Positions 1 to 8,510 of a DNA stretch of 33,195 bases are shown piece after piece (position 1 is the stretch's first letter; each line of letters begins with the position of its first letter). Below the pieces are notes generated by a model. That model made no database searches and was not told the origin of the DNA. It was given only the letters and a program-made list of their open reading frames with translations. This DNA is from OM182 bacterium (lineage in GTDB: Bacteria; Pseudomonadota; Gammaproteobacteria; Pseudomonadales; Azotimanducaceae): contig SHAE01000009.1 in assembly GCA_004213835.1 (NCBI GenBank), positions 1-33,195 on the forward strand. Direction: 5' to 3'. The translations under genes and the position numbers were made by a program.

Positions 1-1569
1 GATGGGCGATCCGATGGTGTTGTCCTCGATAAAATCACCCAGATGCGAATCTTCGTCGTCACCGATGGGTGTCTCCATGGAGATCGGTTCTTTGGCGATT
101 TTCAGCACCCGACGCACTTTTTCTTCGGGCATTTCCATGCGTTCGCCCAGCTCTTCAGGCGTAGGCTCTCGGCCCATCTCCTGCAGCATTTGCCGCGACA
201 CACGGTTGAGCTTGTTGATGGTCTCGATCATGTGCACAGGTATACGAATGGTTCGAGCTTGGTCTGCGATGGAGCGGGTAATTGCTTGGCGAATCCACCA
301 TGTCGCATAGGTCGAGAACTTGTAGCCGCGTCGGTATTCAAATTTATCGACCGCCTTCATCAAACCAATGTTGCCTTCTTGAATCAGATCGAGGAACTGC
401 AAACCGCGGTTGGTGTACTTCTTGGCAATGGAGATAACCAAACGTAGGTTGGCTTCCACCATATCTTTCTTCGCGCGTCGCGCCTTGGCTTCGCCCAATG
501 AGACGCGGCGATTGATGTCCTTGATCTCTGATACCGTCAGTTCAGTGATCTTACTGAGTGCTTTCAGCTTCTTTTGGCAGCGCAGAATATCTTCGCGCTG
601 AGCCTCTAAACCCGTGGCATATTCCTTCTTCAGCTTGCCGATCTTGTTGATCCAAGTAACGCTTACCTCGCTACCCATATACTCCTTACGGAAGATATCT
701 CTGGGCACTCGGGCGCGGCGCACAACGGCGTTTTGGATCAAGCGCTCTTGATGCCGCACGACTTCCTGTGAGTCTCTTGCCAGCGACACCATGTAGTCGA
801 AGTGCTTAGGTACCAACTTGAAGCAGCAGTAGGCCTCCGCCAACTTGATCTGCTGCGCTTGTGCCTCTTTGCTGTTCTTGCCCTTTTCCTCGACCAGTTT
901 GTTGAACTTATTGAACTGGCGCTTGAGCAGTGAAAAGCGTTTTTTCGCTTCGACGGGATCTGGCCCCTTGGGCTCATCGTCTTCGTCGTCGTCATCGTTC
1001 TTAATCGGGCCATCTGCGCCGATTTGCGTTGCCGCTGGTACATGATCCGTTGGGTCTAAATATCCGACCAACAGGTCTGCCAGCTTCTCCTCTTTCACCA
1101 CCTCGGCATAGGTTTCCAGCAAGTACTCGACCGTGCCGGGATAGCTCGCGAGCGCAGTGAGCATGTCGCGCAGGCCTTCTTCAATACGCTTAGCGATGGC
1201 GATTTCGCCTTCGCGGGTCAACAACTCCACCGTACCCATTTCGCGCATGTACATGCGCACCGGGTCTGTCGTACGACCCGCCTCTGTTTCAACCGCGGCC
1301 AGCGCAGCGGCGGCCTCTTCTGCCGCTAACTCGTCGGCGGTGTTCTCTTCGTTCGACAACAAGTCATCGGCGTCAGGTGCGGTTTCGTACACCGTGATGC
1401 CCATGTCGTTGATCATGCGGATGATGTCTTCAATCTGTTCGGGATCAGAAATGTCGTCAGGCAGGTGATCGTTGACTTCACCATAGGTTAGATAACCCTG
1501 CTCCTTACCCTTGGCGATCAGTTCTTTCAGACGAGATTGCTGCTGCGCAGTAGCGATTTGTTTATTCAT
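1..1569 (-). CDS. rpoD: RNA polymerase sigma-70 factor RpoD (partial, C-terminus beyond left edge)
   Basis: Primary (housekeeping) sigma factor that directs RNA polymerase to most promoters. The ATG at 1569-1567 opens a frame that stays open to the left edge, giving 523 codons. Visible in order: an N-terminal region 1.1-like segment; region 1.2 ([16 protein letters not shown], about residues 97-112); an acidic non-conserved insert ([11 protein letters not shown], about residue 190); region 2 ([16 protein letters not shown] from about residue 368, then [16 protein letters not shown] and [12 protein letters not shown] near 423), which melts and binds the -10 element; and region 3 ([13 protein letters not shown] onward). 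The visible part ends at [15 protein letters not shown], so region 4 (-35 recognition, roughly the last 90 residues) is off the window. It is the last gene of rpsU-yqeY-dnaG-rpoD but is separated from dnaG by 390 nt that carry its own promoter. Family assignment is secure. Confidence 0.98.
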   Translation of the reverse strand, partial: MNKQIATAQQQSRLKELIAKGKEQGYLTYGEVNDHLPDDISDPEQIEDIIRMINDMGITVYETAPDADDLLSNEENTADELAAEEAAAALAAVETEAGRTTDPVRMYMREMGTVELLTREGEIAIAKRIEEGLRDMLTALASYPGTVEYLLETYAEVVKEEKLADLLVGYLDPTDHVPAATQIGADGPIKNDDDDEDDEPKGPDPVEAKKRFSLLKRQFNKFNKLVEEKGKNSKEAQAQQIKLAEAYCCFKLVPKHFDYMVSLARDSQEVVRHQERLIQNAVVRRARVPRDIFRKEYMGSEVSVTWINKIGKLKKEYATGLEAQREDILRCQKKLKALSKITELTVSEIKDINRRVSLGEAKARRAKKDMVEANLRLVISIAKKYTNRGLQFLDLIQEGNIGLMKAVDKFEYRRGYKFSTYATWWIRQAITRSIADQARTIRIPVHMIETINKLNRVSRQMLQEMGREPTPEELGERMEMPEEKVRRVLKIAKEPISMETPIGDDEDSHLGDFIEDNTIGSPI

Positions 1570-1959
1570 ATCTTCCCAACTTTTTGCAACGACGTTTGCT
1601 TAGCTTGAGGGATGACCTTGGACTGGATCACGAACGTTAGATCGTACCTAGCCCGCCTCGAGCGTTTCAATGTGATCAGGCTTCGCGACTTTCTCCGCAT
1701 GCCTTTATGCGCAATGTGTTTATGCTCCTTTGCATTGCAGGAGCTTTGACGCAAATGGCGGCTGAGTGAGGTGGACGGGGAAGCTCGCCAAAGTCCTTAC
1801 TTAACGTCTTGGCGGTTGGTCCGAAGCCTGTCGAATTGTCCGATTTGCGTGAGCCGGCCGTGGATTATAACAACGGCATTAAGGCTGCGCCACATCCGTG
1901 CACCCATACCGGCGCAGATTGGCGCAGCAACATAGCAATAACTTTGGCAGCAAACAGTT
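1570..1959 (-). other. dnaG-rpoD intergenic region: rpoD promoter and long 5' leader
   Basis: This 390-nt gap holds no convincing gene. On the minus strand it contains an extended -10 promoter (see 1864-1872), leaving an rpoD leader of about 290 nt. A perfect 6-bp inverted repeat (GCTCCT / AGGAGC, 1724-1729 and 1739-1744, 9-nt loop) lies in the leader and has no T-tract, so it is a leader hairpin rather than a terminator. A 62-codon TTG-initiated frame (1754-1566) ends in an ATGA overlap with the rpoD start. Its composition is strongly basic and it has no family resemblance, so I do not call it a gene. Confidence 0.6.
1864..1872 (-). promoter_or_regulatory. extended -10 promoter for rpoD
   Basis: On the minus strand the sequence reads TGTTATAAT: a perfect -10 hexamer TATAAT preceded by the TGn extended -10 motif. 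The -35 region 17 nt upstream is poor (TGGCGC), which extended -10 promoters tolerate. Predicted transcription start is near 1857. This fits the known habit of rpoD having promoters of its own downstream of dnaG in addition to rpsU read-through. Confidence 0.6.
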
Positions 1960-3702
1960 TCAAACCTCGCTTGCGCTATCGCCAGATCGCGTCTTGCTGG
2001 GCAAAAGATCGCGCAATTTGTCCTCTTCGCCAGAGGCCTTCAGTTCGGCAATACGTTGCTGGCGCACGGAGCGTTCACGCAGGCGCAGCAGGTGCATCGA
2101 ACCGTCAAGCAATTCCTGCTGCCAAGCTTGGGCATTGGATGCCATGGGCTTTTTCGCCAACTCAATGAGCCTGTGCTGTTCGACCTCTTCTGGCCAAGCG
2201 ATGAGTATCTCGTTGGTATCTGCCTGAGGCTGGGCGTTGAGCAAACTGACCAAACGCCCAAGCGCGCCGAGTTCCTGCTGATGAGCCAACAATTGCTTTT
2301 GCACATCGCTGTTGAGCGTTTGCCATAGGTTCGGTGCCTTCAACAGCATAGCGATCAAACGCTGAGCCAATACCGAGCCAAATTGAGCATCGTTACTGCT
2401 ATTCGCCCGAGGTCTTGATTCGACTCGTGCGGGCCTTACCGACCCAAAATCCATACCACCGATCTCCCGTACGCGCTTTTTCACTAAGTCTTGCAGGATG
2501 CCTGCAGGAATTTTCTCCACATAAGGGTTGGCCAAGCCCATAAAGCGCGCACGGCCATCGAGGCTCTGCAGATCAAGCCCCTCACCCAGTTTGCTGAACA
2601 AGTATTCGATACCCGGTGTGGCGTTTTGCAGGAACGTGGCAAATGCCTCAGCGCCTTGATCCCGCACCAGCGAGTCTGGGTCTTCGCCGTCGGGGAGGAA
2701 TACGAATTTCAATTGTCGATGCTCATTCAATACCGGCAAGGCACTTTCGAGCGCACGCCAAGCTGCTGCTCGGCCGGCCTTATCGCCATCGAAACAACAA
2801 ACGACCTCGTCGGTGTAGCGATAGAGTTTTTGATAGTGCGCTTCACCAGTCGCCGTGCCGAGGGTGGCGACAGCGTTGGGGAATCCTCGCTGCGCCAAGG
2901 CGACCACATCCATGTAACCTTCAACCACGAGCAAACGATCGATATTGCGCAACGCTTTACGCGCCTCATAAAGGCCGTACAACTCTTGGTTTTTTGCAAA
3001 TACAGGCGTTTCTGGAGAGTTGAGGTACTTGGGTCCTTCTTCGTCACCCAGCTTGCGTCCGCCAAAGCCGATCACACGTCCTCTGACGTCACGGATGGGA
3101 AACATGATGCGATGCCGAAAGCGGTCATAAACTCTGCCGCTGTCGTTTTTTATGGTCAGACCCGCCTTAAGCATCACCTCAGCGCTGACGCCTTTCTCCT
3201 GCAGGATCTCACTGAGGCAGTGCCAGCCTTCTGGCGCGTAACCGATACCAAAGTCTCTGGCAGTTACGCCGGTAAGACTGCGCCCTTTCAGGTAGTCGAC
3301 GGCGGCGGGCATGGTTCGTAGTTCCTGCTTGTAGACTCGCTCAGCCTTTTCGAGGGCTTGGAAAATGCGCTGATCGACTTCCACATAATTGCGATTGGAT
3401 TTTTCTCTGGGCACGGCTAATCCCAAATCCTTGGCCAGCGCCTCCACTGCCTCGACAAACTCCATACGCTCATACTTCATCAGGAAGGTCAGGGCGCTAC
3501 CACTCTCCTGGCAGCCAAAACAGTGGAAGAACTGTTTGTCAGGGCTGACCGAGAAGGAGGGTGATTTTTCATCGTGGAAGGGGCACAGACCGGAGTAGTT
3601 CTTACCGCTTTTTTTCAAGGTAACGCGGCTGCCGACAACATCGACAATATCGGCACGGTCGATTAAGTCGTTTATAAAAGACTGTGGAATTAGGCCAGCC
3701 AC
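1960..3702 (-). CDS. dnaG: DNA primase DnaG
   Basis: Synthesises RNA primers at the replication fork, working with the replicative helicase. Its 580 residues match the usual length of about 580. The N-terminal CHC2 zinc-binding domain shows C40-x2-H43 and C61-x2-C64. The catalytic core has the basic motif around YDRFRHRIMFPIRD (about 192-205). The TOPRIM acidic residues are in EGYMDV (E261, D265) and FDGDKAG (D305, D307). The C-terminal third is the weakly conserved helicase-interaction domain. The start is GTG at 3702: the protein then begins MAGLIPQSFI, exactly the family N-terminus, and an in-frame TAA lies a few codons upstream with no ATG between. It lies 101 nt downstream of yqeY in the rpsU-yqeY-dnaG-rpoD cluster. 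Confidence 0.98.
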   Translation of the reverse strand: MAGLIPQSFINDLIDRADIVDVVGSRVTLKKSGKNYSGLCPFHDEKSPSFSVSPDKQFFHCFGCQESGSALTFLMKYERMEFVEAVEALAKDLGLAVPREKSNRNYVEVDQRIFQALEKAERVYKQELRTMPAAVDYLKGRSLTGVTARDFGIGYAPEGWHCLSEILQEKGVSAEVMLKAGLTIKNDSGRVYDRFRHRIMFPIRDVRGRVIGFGGRKLGDEEGPKYLNSPETPVFAKNQELYGLYEARKALRNIDRLLVVEGYMDVVALAQRGFPNAVATLGTATGEAHYQKLYRYTDEVVCCFDGDKAGRAAAWRALESALPVLNEHRQLKFVFLPDGEDPDSLVRDQGAEAFATFLQNATPGIEYLFSKLGEGLDLQSLDGRARFMGLANPYVEKIPAGILQDLVKKRVREIGGMDFGSVRPARVESRPRANSSNDAQFGSVLAQRLIAMLLKAPNLWQTLNSDVQKQLLAHQQELGALGRLVSLLNAQPQADTNEILIAWPEEVEQHRLIELAKKPMASNAQAWQQELLDGSMHLLRLRERSVRQQRIAELKASGEEDKLRDLLPSKTRSGDSASEV

Positions 3703-3803
3703 GACATCATCCGTAGTGTGTTAAGAAAAAGCATAGCACAGGGATTGGGCCGCGCTGCCAGTTGCCGCGTCGACCAACACAGATCAAGCGTTTTTGGTGC
3801 GAA

Positions 3804-4256
3804 TCAAAGATTCGCCAATTGAGCCTTCACCAAGGCGCTGGCCTTACCCATATCCACCCGGCCCTGACCTTCGCTTTTAAGCAATCCCATAACCTTGCCC
3901 ATATCCTGCATACCCTGCGCGCCAGACTTTGTAACGAGGGCAGCAACGAAATCTGCCAACTCGTCGCCGTCCATTTGCGCAGGTAGAAACGCTTCGATCA
4001 CGCTGATTTCGTAGGCTTCTACCGCTGCTAAGTCTTCGCGATCAGCATCGCGAAACTGTGTCATCGCATCCTTGCGCTGTTTCAGCATTTTGTTGAGGAC
4101 CACAAAGACATCTTCGTCACATAGGTCACGTCGCTCATCAACCTCTATGCGCTTGAGCTCGGCATTAACCATTCGCAGGGTGGCCACCCGGTCTTTGTCT
4201 CGAGCCTTCATGGCTTCCTTGGTGGCTTGATTCAGTGTTGCTTTCAGCGCGGACAT
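3804..4256 (-). CDS. yqeY: GatB/YqeY domain protein
   Basis: A 150-residue protein of the YqeY family, which resembles the C-terminal tRNA-interacting domain of the GatB amidotransferase subunit. Its physiological role is not established; it probably contacts tRNA. The family pattern is clear: an N-terminal helical block (KEAMKARDKDRVATLRMVNAELK), KQRKDAMTQF in the middle, EAFLPAQM, and a C-terminal block with MGKVMGLLK and ASALVKAQL. The ATG at 4256 is preceded by a good Shine-Dalgarno sequence (TTGGAGG, 6 nt spacing). It sits between rpsU and dnaG, its usual place in Pseudomonas-like genomes, and downstream of the rpsU terminator, so it is transcribed by read-through or an unseen local promoter. 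Confidence 0.93.
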   Translation of the reverse strand: MSALKATLNQATKEAMKARDKDRVATLRMVNAELKRIEVDERRDLCDEDVFVVLNKMLKQRKDAMTQFRDADREDLAAVEAYEISVIEAFLPAQMDGDELADFVAALVTKSGAQGMQDMGKVMGLLKSEGQGRVDMGKASALVKAQLANL

Positions 4257-4337
4257 ACCGCCTCCAATCGTGTGGTGGGTCGTCTTCTATTCTAGGCCAT
4301 AGCACTGAAATCGACAGGCAAAATACTCCGCCCACAA

Positions 4338-4362
4338 AAAAGCCCCTGCGTAAGGGGCTTTT
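4338..4362 (-). terminator. intrinsic terminator downstream of rpsU
   Basis: Perfect 9-bp stem AAAAGCCCC / GGGGCTTTT with a 7-nt loop. On the minus strand the stem runs into TTTTTT (4341-4336). It lies 38 nt past the rpsU stop and before yqeY, analogous to the partial terminator known between rpsU and dnaG in E. coli, which makes S21 more abundant than primase. The A-tract on the other side means it could also act on plus-strand transcripts. Confidence 0.9.
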
Positions 4363-4399
4363 CCATTCTTGCGGCCAAGGCCGACACAACGCAGCCCTG

Positions 4400-4615
4400 C
4401 TAGTAGGATCGCTCGAACTTGCGCGCTTCGCGCTGCAGCTTTTTGATGTGCCGCTTAACCGCTGCCGCGGCCTTGCGCTTACGCATCGCCGTGGGCTTTT
4501 CGTAAAACTCCCGACGTCGGACTTCACTCAGCACACCGGCTTTTTCACAGGAGCGCTTGAAGCGTCGCAATGCGATGTCGAAGGGCTCGTTCTCTTTGAC
4601 TCTGACGTGAGGCAT
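4400..4615 (-). CDS. rpsU: 30S ribosomal protein S21
   Basis: Small basic 30S subunit protein of 71 residues, the standard length. The N-terminus [21 protein letters not shown] and the C-terminal [15 protein letters not shown] region are nearly identical in type to other gammaproteobacterial S21 proteins. It heads the rpsU-yqeY-dnaG-rpoD cluster, has a sigma-70 promoter about 23 nt of leader upstream (4645-4673), and is followed by a strong intrinsic terminator, so most transcripts should be monocistronic. It is divergent from tsaD, the usual gammaproteobacterial arrangement. Confidence 0.98.
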   Translation of the reverse strand: MPHVRVKENEPFDIALRRFKRSCEKAGVLSEVRRREFYEKPTAMRKRKAAAAVKRHIKKLQREARKFERSY

Positions 4616-4644
4616 GTTTCAACTTGTATCCAATGAGGGCGCGG

Positions 4645-4673
4645 ATTCTACACAGTGGTCAATAGCGCAGCAA
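4645..4673 (-). promoter_or_regulatory. sigma-70 promoter of rpsU
   Basis: Minus strand: -35 TTGCTG (4673-4668), 17-nt spacer, -10 TAGAAT (4650-4645). Predicted start is near 4638, giving a leader of about 23 nt to the rpsU ATG at 4615. Four of six bases match consensus at -35 (TTGACA) and five of six at -10, with ideal spacing. Confidence 0.7.
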
Positions 4674-4750
4674 CCCCGTCAACGGCCTGTTATTGGCAGC
4701 GCGTTGCCGGGTTAGCTCACCCTGATGCAGCAGCGCGGTCGGCAATTTTG

Positions 4751-4756
4751 TATCAT
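4751..4756 (+). promoter_or_regulatory. -10 element of tsaD positioned for a leaderless mRNA
   Basis: TATCAT at 4751-4756 is followed by exactly 6 nt and then the tsaD ATG (4763). A -10 hexamer normally ends 6 nt before the first transcribed base, so the predicted start of transcription is the A of the ATG. There is no Shine-Dalgarno sequence upstream. The -35 position (CAGCAG) is weak. Confidence 0.5.
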
Positions 4757-4762
4757 GCGCCG

Positions 4763-5776
4763 ATGTTAGTTCTTGGCATCGAAAGCTCCTGTGACGAGAC
4801 CGGTTTGGCGCTGTACGACAGCGACCTTGGCCTGCTCACGCAAGCACTGCATAGCCAGGTCGCCGTGCACGCAGACTATGGCGGTGTCGTTCCCGAGTTG
4901 GCCTCTCGAGATCATGTCCGCAAAATCACGCCTCTCACTCACCGGGTGCTAGACGATGCGGGCAAGACACTCCAAGACCTAGACGCTATCGCTTACACCG
5001 CTGGGCCGGGGCTGATGGGGGCGCTATTGGTTGGAGCGTCGTTCGCCAAAAGCCTGGCCTGGTCTTTAAACATTCCCGCCCTTGGCATTCACCATATGGA
5101 AGCCCATTTGCTGGCCCCGCTGATCAACCGCGGCGCCCACGACCTAGGCTTACCCCTCGTCGCGCTGCTGGTTTCGGGAGGGCATACACAACTGGTTCAT
5201 GTCAGAGGCTTGGGTGACTACGACATTCTCGGCGAATCCGTTGATGACGCCGCCGGAGAGGCCTTCGATAAAACTGCCAAGCTACTCGGGCTGGGATATC
5301 CCGGTGGCCCTAAGATTGCCGCCGAGGCCGAACGGGGCGATGCGAACAGATTCCGCTTTCCTCGTCCAATGACAGACCGACCAGGATTGGATTTCAGCTT
5401 TAGCGGCCTCAAAACCTTTGCGCTCAACACTGTGCAAAGCCTGACGCCAATGACGCAACAAGATATTGCCGATGTCTCCGCCGCCTTTGAAATTGCCGCT
5501 GTCGACACCTTGGTGATTAAGTGCCGTCGAGCCATTGCACAAACCGGAGCAACGCAGCTGATCATTGCCGGCGGTGTCAGTGCCAACAAACGCTTACGAA
5601 CAGAGCTCGAAGATAAACTGGCGGCTGAAGTGGTCTACGCGCCGCTGGAATTGTGTACCGATAATGGCGCCATGATCGCCTACGCTGGAGCCCTGCGACT
5701 GCAGGCGGGGACACGAGAAAGTTTGGGTATTCATACCCGGCCCCGCTGGCCTATGACTGAGCTAACACCCCTATGA
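4763..5776 (+). CDS. tsaD: tRNA N6-adenosine threonylcarbamoyltransferase TsaD
   Basis: Catalytic subunit that transfers the threonylcarbamoyl group to A37 of ANN-decoding tRNAs (t6A), acting with TsaB and TsaE. It is an ASKHA-fold protein; the 337 residues equal the E. coli length. Key signatures: [11 protein letters not shown] at the N-terminus, metal-binding H111 and H115 in [17 protein letters not shown] (about 133-140), [12 protein letters not shown], and [12 protein letters not shown] near the C-terminus. The frame is open further upstream (to 4655), but the first 36 extra residues resemble nothing and the family N-terminus starts at the ATG at 4763. That start has no ribosome binding site and a -10 box 6 nt upstream. 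Its stop overlaps the folB start by 4 nt (ATGA), so the two are coupled. Confidence 0.97.
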   Translation: MLVLGIESSCDETGLALYDSDLGLLTQALHSQVAVHADYGGVVPELASRDHVRKITPLTHRVLDDAGKTLQDLDAIAYTAGPGLMGALLVGASFAKSLAWSLNIPALGIHHMEAHLLAPLINRGAHDLGLPLVALLVSGGHTQLVHVRGLGDYDILGESVDDAAGEAFDKTAKLLGLGYPGGPKIAAEAERGDANRFRFPRPMTDRPGLDFSFSGLKTFALNTVQSLTPMTQQDIADVSAAFEIAAVDTLVIKCRRAIAQTGATQLIIAGGVSANKRLRTELEDKLAAEVVYAPLELCTDNGAMIAYAGALRLQAGTRESLGIHTRPRWPMTELTPL

Positions 5777-6150
5777 GCATTGATTCTGCAAGGCAAGACA
5801 AAGTGCTGATACGCGAACTAAAGGTGGAGGCGATACTTGGCATACTGCCGCAGGAGCGCGTCACGCCGCAGCCGGTACTGATCAACATCACCGTGTTCAC
5901 GGATACAAGGCGCGCTGCACGCAGCAAAGATATTGTCGATGCCGTGAACTATGCCGCCTTAGCAGATGCGGCCACCAAGCTGACAATCGATGGTAAGTAC
6001 CTGTTGATCGAAACCCTGGTGGAGGATTTGGCTGCGCTATCTTTGTCTCTAGCGCATGTCGAGGGCGTTTCAGTGAGGGTAGAAAAACCCCAAGCAGTGC
6101 CCGCAGCTGGTGCGGTTGGCGTGGAAATTTACCGCACCAACAAGAGCTGA
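5773..6150 (+). CDS. folB: dihydroneopterin aldolase FolB
   Basis: Cleaves 7,8-dihydroneopterin to 6-hydroxymethyl-7,8-dihydropterin and glycolaldehyde in folate synthesis. At 125 residues it is close to the usual 118-125. Recognisable features: [15 protein letters not shown] near the N-terminus (E and the IG..ER turn), DAVNYAAL (family D-x-x-x-YA), [10 protein letters not shown] containing the conserved glutamate, and [21 protein letters not shown] containing the catalytic lysine. It overlaps the tsaD stop codon (ATGA). In Pseudomonas relatives plsY and folK often lie near here; neither is present. It converges on cca with only 15 nt between stop codons. Confidence 0.93.
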   Translation: MSIDSARQDKVLIRELKVEAILGILPQERVTPQPVLINITVFTDTRRAARSKDIVDAVNYAALADAATKLTIDGKYLLIETLVEDLAALSLSLAHVEGVSVRVEKPQAVPAAGAVGVEIYRTNKS

Positions 6151-6171
6151 AATAGCCGATGCAGCCTATTT
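6150..6171. terminator. possible weak bidirectional terminator between folB and cca
   Basis: Inverted repeat AAATAG / CTATTT (6150-6155 and 6166-6171, 10-nt loop) with T residues continuing after the plus-strand arm and A residues after the minus-strand arm. It overlaps both the folB stop end and the cca stop codon. The stem is AT-rich, so activity is uncertain. Confidence 0.3.
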
Positions 6172-7278
6172 TTGCCTGTCCAATAGGTAGTGTGCCAGGT
6201 GCGCTTGCCTGCGCTCGCTCAACGCCTCGCCATAAGCGGCTCCACGCAATGCCTTTGCTTCTTCGGCAGACAGACTGATTTGCCGAAGCTGCGCAATCAG
6301 CTCTGGCAGTTCCGCCCTAAGCCGCAGGCGAATTGCCGCCGCTGCAATGAGATCCACAAGCTGCAGCAATCGTTCTTCTGCGTGGGTGACGCGCAACTGC
6401 TCGAGCATCCGATAGCATTCTGACGGCTCCACCATGGGCCACTGCTCAAGCATCGACAGGTAGGCGTGTCGATCCGCCGCCAACTGAGCAAAACGACTTG
6501 GACCGCGCAGACGAGCGAGTATGGCCGCTAAACCCATCGCCGATATTGGCAGTAAGGCAAAGCTAGCTGCTGGATCTAAGGGGTACGCGGGTAAGGAATC
6601 CAACGACATGTCCGCGCACTCGGGCAGCCAATACGCAAGACCCCCGCAAGCCTCTAGCACTGCAAAAAACCGGCCGGGATTCGGCGCGGCAAGAGCCTTA
6701 ACAAACTCCTGCCAGACCCGCTCGGCGGACAGTGTCTCAAGGTCACCAGCGTCGCACATGCGCATCAGCAGGACTTGAGTTTCGTCAGCCACCTTAAACC
6801 CGGGTAGCTGCGCCGCAAATCGGGCAACGCGAAACACTCGCAGCGGGTCCTCCGTAAACGCTGCCGAAACATGCCTAAGCAACCCAGCAGCGATGTCGGC
6901 TTGACCTTGGTGCGGATCAATTAACTGACCGTTGGCATCCTGGGCAATGGCATTAATGGTCAGATCGCGGCGGCTCAGGTCTTGGTGCAGGGTGACCGAT
7001 GGGTTTGCGTCAATGCTGAAACCTTTGTGGCCAGCGCCTTGCTTACGCTCGGTTCGGGCCAGCGCGTACTCCTCCTTGCTGTCGGGGTGCAAAAATACAG
7101 GGAAATCCTTACCCACCGGGGTGTAACCAAGGTCCAGCAACTGTTGAGGGGTTGACCCGACCACTACCCAGTCACGGTCGCTTGCAGCGGCCCTGACCTT
7201 GAGATCCAAGCGCTGTTCAGCGATCAGCGCATCGCGCACCGCACCACCGACCAGATAGACCTGTAATTCGTCGTTCAT
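6166..7278 (-). CDS. cca: CCA tRNA nucleotidyltransferase, short form without HD domain
   Basis: Adds or repairs the 3'-CCA of tRNAs; class II nucleotidyltransferase. The catalytic head is very E. coli-like: [11 protein letters not shown], the DxD pair in [12 protein letters not shown] (D34, D36), [21 protein letters not shown], the [12 protein letters not shown] motif (about 103-113), and the nucleotide-selecting [15 protein letters not shown] (about 143-156). About 10 extra residues sit between VRDAL and DRDW. After residue 220 the E. coli-type HD phosphohydrolase domain is absent: no HD pair is visible and the protein is 370 residues rather than about 412. The frame extends upstream into apaH, but homology starts at [12 protein letters not shown], so the ATG at 7278 is chosen. 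Last gene of the lptD operon, 4 nt after the apaH stop. Confidence 0.95.
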   Translation of the reverse strand: MNDELQVYLVGGAVRDALIAEQRLDLKVRAAASDRDWVVVGSTPQQLLDLGYTPVGKDFPVFLHPDSKEEYALARTERKQGAGHKGFSIDANPSVTLHQDLSRRDLTINAIAQDANGQLIDPHQGQADIAAGLLRHVSAAFTEDPLRVFRVARFAAQLPGFKVADETQVLLMRMCDAGDLETLSAERVWQEFVKALAAPNPGRFFAVLEACGGLAYWLPECADMSLDSLPAYPLDPAASFALLPISAMGLAAILARLRGPSRFAQLAADRHAYLSMLEQWPMVEPSECYRMLEQLRVTHAEERLLQLVDLIAAAAIRLRLRAELPELIAQLRQISLSAEEAKALRGAAYGEALSERRQAHLAHYLLDRQK

Positions 7279-7282
7279 CACA

Positions 7283-8119
7283 CTACGATTCAGTAAGCGC
7301 GGCTTGAGTGATTTTGCGCTGCTGCACCAGTTCATAGGCGGTGAGCTGACGGCCCCAAACGCATCCGGTATCCAGCGCGATGCATTTGCTTGTGCCAGTC
7401 TCGCCATCCAGCGATGCCCAATGTCCAAACAACAGGGTTTCATCAAAGGCCTGAATGCGTGCATCGTCAAACCATGGCATTAGACCGGCAGGTGCATCCT
7501 GCAGCGCGCCTTTTTGTGCAAAGTCCATGGCCCCTGAACTGTCCAGTAGGCGCATGCGCGTCAAATAATTGACGACACAGCGAAGTCGATCCATGCCCAC
7601 TAGGTCATCAGACCAAGCAGCGGGTTTGTTACCGTAAATGTCAGCGAAAAACTTGCGATAAGAAATTTCTGCCGTCTTTGCCTTTTTATCGGACTGCCCG
7701 ATAACCGATTCAACCTCCCGAGCCAAGTCCTGGGCTTGCCCGACGGTCCAGCATCCGGGTAAACCAGCATGAGTCATGACATGGCCATAATTGCGATGGA
7801 AGAGCTTTTGTGTGCGCAGCCAATGGGCGAGATCCTCAACATCGTCAGCGCCCAGCAGCTCTGCAAAGGTGTCCTTGGCGCCGGCGTTATGACCACCAAA
7901 CACGATGGCCAAAAAGTGCAGATCATGGTTGCCCAGCACGATATGTATCTGCTGATCCATGGCACGCAACTTGCGCAGTACCTTAAGTGAATCGGGACCC
8001 CGATTAATCAGATCTCCAGCCAACCACAGCTCATCACTGTCTCTAAACCGGAGCTTTTTCAGGAGTGCCTTTAGCTCTCGCCAGCAGCCTTGGACATCAC
8101 CTATTGCATAGACCGCCAT
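7283..8119 (-). CDS. apaH: symmetrical bis(5'-nucleosyl)-tetraphosphatase ApaH
   Basis: Hydrolyses diadenosine tetraphosphate to two ADP, and also removes Np4-type caps from bacterial RNA. It is a calcineurin-like metallophosphatase of 278 residues (E. coli 280). Metal-binding motifs in order: YAIGDVQGC (about 4-12), [12 protein letters not shown] (about 34-45), [11 protein letters not shown] (about 61-71), and the His of [10 protein letters not shown]. An in-frame extension upstream to 8227 lies inside apaG; the ATG at 8119 gives the family N-terminus [11 protein letters not shown]. It lies 4 nt downstream of apaG and 4 nt upstream of cca. Confidence 0.97.
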   Translation of the reverse strand: MAVYAIGDVQGCWRELKALLKKLRFRDSDELWLAGDLINRGPDSLKVLRKLRAMDQQIHIVLGNHDLHFLAIVFGGHNAGAKDTFAELLGADDVEDLAHWLRTQKLFHRNYGHVMTHAGLPGCWTVGQAQDLAREVESVIGQSDKKAKTAEISYRKFFADIYGNKPAAWSDDLVGMDRLRCVVNYLTRMRLLDSSGAMDFAQKGALQDAPAGLMPWFDDARIQAFDETLLFGHWASLDGETGTSKCIALDTGCVWGRQLTAYELVQQRKITQAALTES

Positions 8120-8123
8120 CGGT

Positions 8124-8510
8124 TCAATGCACCATGTTGGCGACCCGCAACGAAAATACGGGTATGGGCACGTCAAAAAGCTCACCGCTGTCGGTGCAAA
8201 ACTCATAGCTGCCTTGCATGGTTCCAACCGGTGTTTTCAGCACAGCCCCGCTGGTATAGGTGAATTGCTCACCCTGACTGAGCCGTGGTTGTTGGCCTAC
8301 TACGCCGGGACCGGCAACTTCCTGCACTTCACCGCGGCCGTCGGTGATCACCCAGTGTCGATTCAGCAGCTGGCTGGGCGCTGCGCCATGATTGCTGACG
8401 GTGATGGTGTAGGCGAAGGCATATCGCTCTTCTTCACTGGACGATTCACTCTCCAAATAGTGCACTTGCACCGACACCTCGATGGCTTGCTGCAGATCCT
8501 TATCGGTCAA
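8124..8510 (-). CDS. apaG: ApaG (DUF525) protein
   Basis: A 128-residue protein of the ApaG family, an immunoglobulin/fibronectin-III-like beta fold whose biochemical role is unresolved. Typical signatures are VHYLESESSSEEERYAFAYT, then SQLLNRHWVITDGRGEVQEV, GPGVVGQQPRLSQGEQFTY and GTMQGSYEF near the end. The start ATG overlaps the rsmA stop (ATGA) and has a GGGAG ribosome binding site. In gammaproteobacteria apaG is almost always placed between rsmA and apaH, as here. Confidence 0.95.
   Translation of the reverse strand: MTDKDLQQAIEVSVQVHYLESESSSEEERYAFAYTITVSNHGAAPSQLLNRHWVITDGRGEVQEVAGPGVVGQQPRLSQGEQFTYTSGAVLKTPVGTMQGSYEFCTDSGELFDVPIPVFSLRVANMVH

Noticed and set aside
1566-1754. 62-codon minus-strand frame ending at the rpoD start
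   Set aside because: TTG start, no ribosome binding site, arginine/lysine-rich composition and no recognisable family; kept only as a low-interest observation.
2491-3321. 276-codon plus-strand frame
   Set aside because: Lies wholly antisense to dnaG, whose motifs are intact; no recognisable domain.
4655-4762. N-terminal extension of tsaD to ATG 4655
   Set aside because: The extra 36 residues are unlike any TsaD, and the upstream region contains the rpsU promoter; the ATG at 4763 gives the exact family N-terminus.
7279-7470. N-terminal extension of cca
   Set aside because: Runs antisense-free but inside apaH in another frame; Cca homology begins at the ATG at 7278.
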